Below, piece by piece: positions 6,118-9,430 of a DNA stretch of 9,430 bases (position 1 is its first letter; each line of letters opens with the position of its first letter). Under the pieces are notes generated by a model, which saw only the letters and a list, made by a program, of their open reading frames with translations, had not been told where the DNA came from and did no database searches. A program made the translations under genes and the position numbers. The DNA comes from Planctomycetota bacterium (GTDB lineage: Bacteria > Planctomycetota > UBA11346), in contig CANIXE010000060.1 in the NCBI GenBank assembly GCA_947470885.1, forward strand, positions 1-9,430, in the 5' to 3' direction.

Positions 6118-7169
6118 CCGATCTGGTGGAATCCGTCCGCACCGCCCTGGCCACCGTCCAGGATCCTGACCTGCACAAGGATTTGGTGGCCCTGAACATG
6201 ATCCGGGACCTCACGGTGGATGGCGGGATCGCCAAATTCCGCCTGGTCCTGACCACCGGGGCCTGCCCGGTGAAACAACAGTTAGAGGACCAGTGCCGAG
6301 CCGCGGCCCTCTCGGTGGCGGGCATCACCCGGGCCGAGATCGAGGTCACCGCCGAGGTGCCCCGGGGGCCCCGGGGCGAGGAGATCCTTCCCGGGGTCGG
6401 CCAGATCATCGGCGTCGGTTCCGGCAAGGGCGGCGTGGGCAAGAGCACGGTCACCGTGAACCTGGCCTGCGCCCTGGCGGCCACCGGTTCCCGGGTGGGC
6501 ATCCTGGATGCTGACATCTATGGTCCGTCGATCCCGGTGATGATGGGGATCAACCGCCAGCCCCAGGTCTACAATGGCCGAATGCTGCCCCTGGAGGCCC
6601 ATGGCATCAAGCTGATCAGCATGGGTTTCTTGCTGGAGGAACGTCAGCCGGTGATCTGGCGGGGGCCGATGATCGTCGGCGCCTTGAAGCAGTTCATTAC
6701 CGATGTGGATTGGGGCGAACTGGACTACCTGCTGGTGGACCTGCCCCCGGGCACCGGCGACATCCAGATGAGCCTGGCCCAGCAGACCCGGATGGCCGGG
6801 GCGGTGGTGGTGAGCACGCCCCAGGCGGTGGCCCTGGCGGATGTCCGCCGCTCGGTGGTGATGTTCGAGAAGGTCAACGTTCCCCGGTTCGGCATCGTCG
6901 AGAACATGTCGGAATTCATCTGCCCCCAGTGCGGCCATGTGGAGCCGATTTTCGGCCACGGTGGCGCCGAAGCAGAAGCCACGCTGCTTTGCCTGCCCTT
7001 CCTGGGCCGGATCCCCCTGGAACCGTCCGTCCGCCTGGCCGGCGACGCCGGGACCCCGGTGGTGGTCTCCCATCCCGCCAGCGCCAGCGCCCTGGCCTTC
7101 CGCCAGCTGGCGGAACGGGTCGCCCAGCGGGCCAGCATCCTCGCCTTCAACTCAGCTTTGAAAGGTTGA
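6114..7169 (+). CDS. Mrp/ApbC-type P-loop ATPase, iron-sulfur cluster carrier
   Basis: Proteins of the Mrp/ApbC/NBP35 family bind a bridging Fe-S cluster and pass it to apo-proteins in the cytoplasm. The 351 residues show an N-terminal MIP18/DUF59 domain (about 1-80) with its conserved Cys in TTGACP (C51), then a deviant Walker A GKGGVGKS (104-111), LDADIYGPS (131-139), the ATPase segment VDLPPGTGD (208-216), and CPQCG (270-274), whose two cysteines bridge the cluster between subunits in this family. All expected functional residues are present, and length is typical. The ATG at 6114 overlaps the ribF stop (ATGA); an ATG at 6057 in the same frame lies inside ribF and would add 19 basic, unconserved residues. 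Pairing with ribF puts flavin and Fe-S cofactor supply side by side. Confidence 0.96.
   Translation: MTDLVESVRTALATVQDPDLHKDLVALNMIRDLTVDGGIAKFRLVLTTGACPVKQQLEDQCRAAALSVAGITRAEIEVTAEVPRGPRGEEILPGVGQIIGVGSGKGGVGKSTVTVNLACALAATGSRVGILDADIYGPSIPVMMGINRQPQVYNGRMLPLEAHGIKLISMGFLLEERQPVIWRGPMIVGALKQFITDVDWGELDYLLVDLPPGTGDIQMSLAQQTRMAGAVVVSTPQAVALADVRRSVVMFEKVNVPRFGIVENMSEFICPQCGHVEPIFGHGGAEAEATLLCLPFLGRIPLEPSVRLAGDAGTPVVVSHPASASALAFRQLAERVAQRASILAFNSALKG
7161..7165 (+). promoter_or_regulatory. Ribosome binding site of the mutarotase gene
   Basis: AAAGG lies eight bases before the ATG at 7174, inside the last codons of the mrp-like gene. It supports 7174 as the start, and it is one of the few clear Shine-Dalgarno-like sites in this gene cluster. 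Confidence 0.55.
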
Positions 7170-7173
7170 TCCC

Positions 7174-8079
7174 ATGAGCGTTTCCCCTTCTAGCATCCGC
7201 ACCGACACCGGCCCCGGCGACCTGCCCCGGATCGTCATCGCCAACGCCCTGGGTTCCGCTGAGATCTTCCTGGATGGCGGCCATGTCGCCCGCTTCCAGC
7301 CCGCGGGTGAACGCCCGGTGCTGTGGATGAGCGAGGCCAGCAATTACATCCAGGGCAAGGCCATTCGCGGCGGCGTGCCGGTGTGCTTCCCGTGGTTCGG
7401 CCCCCATCCCACGGATTCCACCCTGGGCGCCCATGGTTTCGCCCGGTTCCGCCGCTGGACCCTGGAACGCACCGCCGAATTGGCGGATGGTCGCAGCCAG
7501 GTGGAACTGTCGTTCACCACCGATGCGGCCACCCGGAAGGTCTGGCCCCATGACGCCCGGCTTTCTCTGCTGGTCACCGTGGGCCGCACCCTGGAGCTGG
7601 TCTTCACGGTGACCAACACCGGCACCGCGCCGTTCATCTGCGCCGAGGCCTTCCACACCTATTTCACCGTGGCCGATATCAAACGCACGGAAGTCACCGG
7701 CCTGGAGGGCGTGCGCTACCTGGACAAGGTGGATCCCGGCGTGCGCCATCAGCAGGGCCCGGTGACCTTCGCCGGGGAGTGCGACCGGGTGTACGAGCAC
7801 ACCGGTGAGGCCGTGATCGTCGACCGGGTGTGGAACCGGACGATCAGCATCGCCAAGCGGGGCAGCGCCAGCACCGTGGTCTGGAACCCGTGGATCGCCA
7901 AGGCGGCGAAGATGGTGGATTACGGCAACGACGAATGGCCCGGTATGGTCTGCGTCGAGACGGCCAACGCCCTGGATGCGGTGGTGGTGGTCCCTCCGGC
8001 GTTTAGCCACCATCTCACAGCGATCATCGGCACCGCGCCCCTGGCGGGGGTGCATGGGGCGAACGGCCCGTTAGGCTGA
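7174..8079 (+). CDS. D-hexose-6-phosphate mutarotase (YeaD-like, aldose 1-epimerase superfamily)
   Basis: The enzyme interconverts alpha and beta anomers of hexose 6-phosphates, notably glucose 6-phosphate, in the cytoplasm. The 301 residues show the family hallmarks in order: IRGGVPVCFPWFGPH (64-78), GAHGFAR (85-91), EAFHTYF (158-164) with the presumed catalytic His H161, and NDEWPGMVCVETAN (252-265) with the presumed catalytic Glu E262. These match the His/Glu pair known from yeast YMR099c by position and motif. Arg residues in RGG and GFAR are expected to bind the phosphate. Length fits the family. It begins four bases after the mrp-like gene and ends six bases before the FHA gene, so it should be on the same transcript, although its sugar role has no obvious link to its neighbours. 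Specificity for glucose versus other hexose phosphates cannot be read from sequence. Confidence 0.92.
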   Translation: MSVSPSSIRTDTGPGDLPRIVIANALGSAEIFLDGGHVARFQPAGERPVLWMSEASNYIQGKAIRGGVPVCFPWFGPHPTDSTLGAHGFARFRRWTLERTAELADGRSQVELSFTTDAATRKVWPHDARLSLLVTVGRTLELVFTVTNTGTAPFICAEAFHTYFTVADIKRTEVTGLEGVRYLDKVDPGVRHQQGPVTFAGECDRVYEHTGEAVIVDRVWNRTISIAKRGSASTVVWNPWIAKAAKMVDYGNDEWPGMVCVETANALDAVVVVPPAFSHHLTAIIGTAPLAGVHGANGPLG

Positions 8080-8085
8080 ATCACC

Positions 8086-9430
8086 ATGAGCAAGATCCGC
8101 ATCCTCACCGGGCCGCTCAGAGGCCGGGAGAAAACCTTGGGGGACAAGGCGTTGACCATCGGCCGGGACGTTGAGGCGGGGATTCAGATCCTCGACCGCA
8201 GCGCCAGCCGGTTCCACGCCGAGCTGTTCCCTGTGGGGGGGATGTGGTTCGTCCGGGACCTGGACTCGAAAAACGGGACCTACGTCAATGATGAAAAGCT
8301 GAAGGACGAGGAACTGCTCCGGGTTGGGGATGTCATCAAGATCGGCAGCACCGAACTGGTGTACGAGGTCGGCGCCGCCATCTCGGATGACGACAGCAGC
8401 AACCGCATCGCCTACAACGACGATCCGGACATGTTGAGCAACACCCTGGAATTCCGCCTGGATGAGCTGTCCGACATCAGCGAACCGGCGGAGTCCGCGC
8501 CCGAAAAGGACAATTCCAAAGGCCTACGGATCCTCTATCAGATCGGTCGGATCCTCTCCGATCCCGGATCCGGGACCGAGCAAGAGGCCCGGGTGCTGGA
8601 CTGCCTGATCGCGGCAATGCCGGCAGAATCAGCCCTCATCTTCCGCCGGGACCCCGTCACCGGCAAGCTGATGCCCTCGGTGGTGCGGACCGCCGCGGCC
8701 CACATTCAGCCGATCATCAGCCGCTCCATCATCAAGAAGACCTTCACCGAAAATAAAGCGCTCCACAGCGCCAACGCCCAGGAGGACGACCGCTTTGCCC
8801 GCAACGCGTCCATCAGCCTGAAGGGCATCCGCTCGGTGGTCAGCGTGCCCCTGGCGGTGGGCGGTCAGGTTCGGGGTGTGGTCTACCTCAGTCGAGGCAC
8901 CGGCAGCGTCAATGGACCCGCCGGCATGGTGGCCTTTGACCAGTTCGATCTGGAGCTGGTTTCCGCCGTGTCCATCCAGATCGGCCTTGCCCAAGCCGCG
9001 GCCGATGAACGGCGGCGGCACAAAGATGCCACCCGGCATCTGCTGGTCACCATGGTCCGCGCCCTGGAAACCCGGACCAAGGAAGTCGGGGTGGGGGAAC
9101 GCTGCGCCAAGGCTTGTGCCGCCCTCGGGCGGGCGATGCACTTGGACGCGACGGTGGGGGAACGCCTCTACCTGGCGGGATTGCTCCATCATCTGGGTCG
9201 GTTGATGTCCGAGGGCTCGGGTACCGGCTCTTATGTTCAGTTGGAGGGAATTCCTGAATTGGAATCCGTCCTGCCCTTGATCCGCCAGGCCCACCGGAGC
9301 GCGAAAGGTCCGGCCCCACACGGTTTGGACCAACCGGGGATCGGCCACCGCATGCTGACCCGCCAACCAGGCGCACAGGGAAGGACTATGGCTGGCCAGG
9401 GACAAGCCCCACATGGTCAGGTCATGGGCC
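8086..9430 (+). CDS. FHA-GAF-degenerate HD domain regulatory protein, 3'-truncated by the window
   Basis: Translated from ATG 8086, the frame stays open to the window end (448 codons). Residues 1-95 are an FHA domain, which binds phosphothreonine peptides: GR at 26-27, SRxH at 41-44 and NG at 63-64 are the expected ligand-contact residues. An acidic linker (about 100-145) follows. Residues 146-306 resemble a GAF sensory domain, with GIRSVVSVPLAVGGQVRGVV as its core. From about 318 the sequence matches an HD-GYP domain in pattern (ALETRTKEV; YLAGLLHHLGR at 363-372), but the HD pair reads HH, the first metal His is missing and no GYP is seen. It is therefore probably a phospho-dependent sensor or adaptor without phosphodiesterase activity. 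The coding frame may shift near 9359-9371. The gene starts six bases after the mutarotase stop. The gene is incomplete, so further domains may follow. Confidence 0.85.
   Translation, partial: MSKIRILTGPLRGREKTLGDKALTIGRDVEAGIQILDRSASRFHAELFPVGGMWFVRDLDSKNGTYVNDEKLKDEELLRVGDVIKIGSTELVYEVGAAISDDDSSNRIAYNDDPDMLSNTLEFRLDELSDISEPAESAPEKDNSKGLRILYQIGRILSDPGSGTEQEARVLDCLIAAMPAESALIFRRDPVTGKLMPSVVRTAAAHIQPIISRSIIKKTFTENKALHSANAQEDDRFARNASISLKGIRSVVSVPLAVGGQVRGVVYLSRGTGSVNGPAGMVAFDQFDLELVSAVSIQIGLAQAAADERRRHKDATRHLLVTMVRALETRTKEVGVGERCAKACAALGRAMHLDATVGERLYLAGLLHHLGRLMSEGSGTGSYVQLEGIPELESVLPLIRQAHRSAKGPAPHGLDQPGIGHRMLTRQPGAQGRTMAGQGQAPHGQVMG

Noticed and set aside
8629..9414. A 261-codon open frame on the - strand opposite the FHA gene
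   Set aside because: The + strand frame gives clear FHA and GAF motifs through the same bases; the opposite frame shows no motif and is a high-GC shadow.

Overview
The window is a GC-rich, densely coding stretch of a bacterial chromosome. A lipoprotein with a lipobox, an ABC exporter-type permease with a large extracytoplasmic loop, and an FHA-GAF-HD regulator point to a Gram-negative bacterium. The permease and its membrane-anchored helical-repeat partner resemble proteins I associate with planctomycetes and other members of the PVC group. That placement is from memory of families, not from a search, and is tentative. No RNA gene, mobile element, CRISPR array or prophage was seen, and no stretch of 300 bases lacks a gene.

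Left part (1-1326, + strand): the 3' part of hisF (histidine biosynthesis) is followed after 16 bases by a MarC-family membrane protein. The whole gap plus the marC start codon forms a perfect 8-bp inverted repeat with a 3-base loop. A gene for a small lipoprotein (1328-1891, - strand) converges on marC with one base between the stop codons. It carries a twice-repeated IGGYDDR motif and is otherwise unrecognised.

Right part (1990-9430, + strand): a 98-bp divergent gap leads into seven tightly packed co-directional genes. They are an ABC ATPase, an ABC-2-like permease with a roughly 175-residue extracytoplasmic insertion, a membrane-anchored helical-repeat protein, ribF (FMN/FAD synthesis), an Mrp/ApbC-type iron-sulfur carrier ATPase, a YeaD-like hexose-6-phosphate mutarotase, and an FHA-GAF-degenerate-HD protein cut by the window end. 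The first five are linked by four successive 4-base stop/start overlaps (GTGA, then ATGA three times); the last two gaps are 4 and 6 bases. This looks like one transcription unit mixing envelope transport with cofactor supply.

The best candidate for an uncharacterised system is the ABC ATPase / split-loop permease / anchored repeat protein trio at 1990-5230. Other points worth checking are the HD domain that has lost its metal ligands, an apparent frame disturbance near 9359-9371, the altered FAD-synthetase motifs in RibF, and the repeat-bearing lipoprotein.
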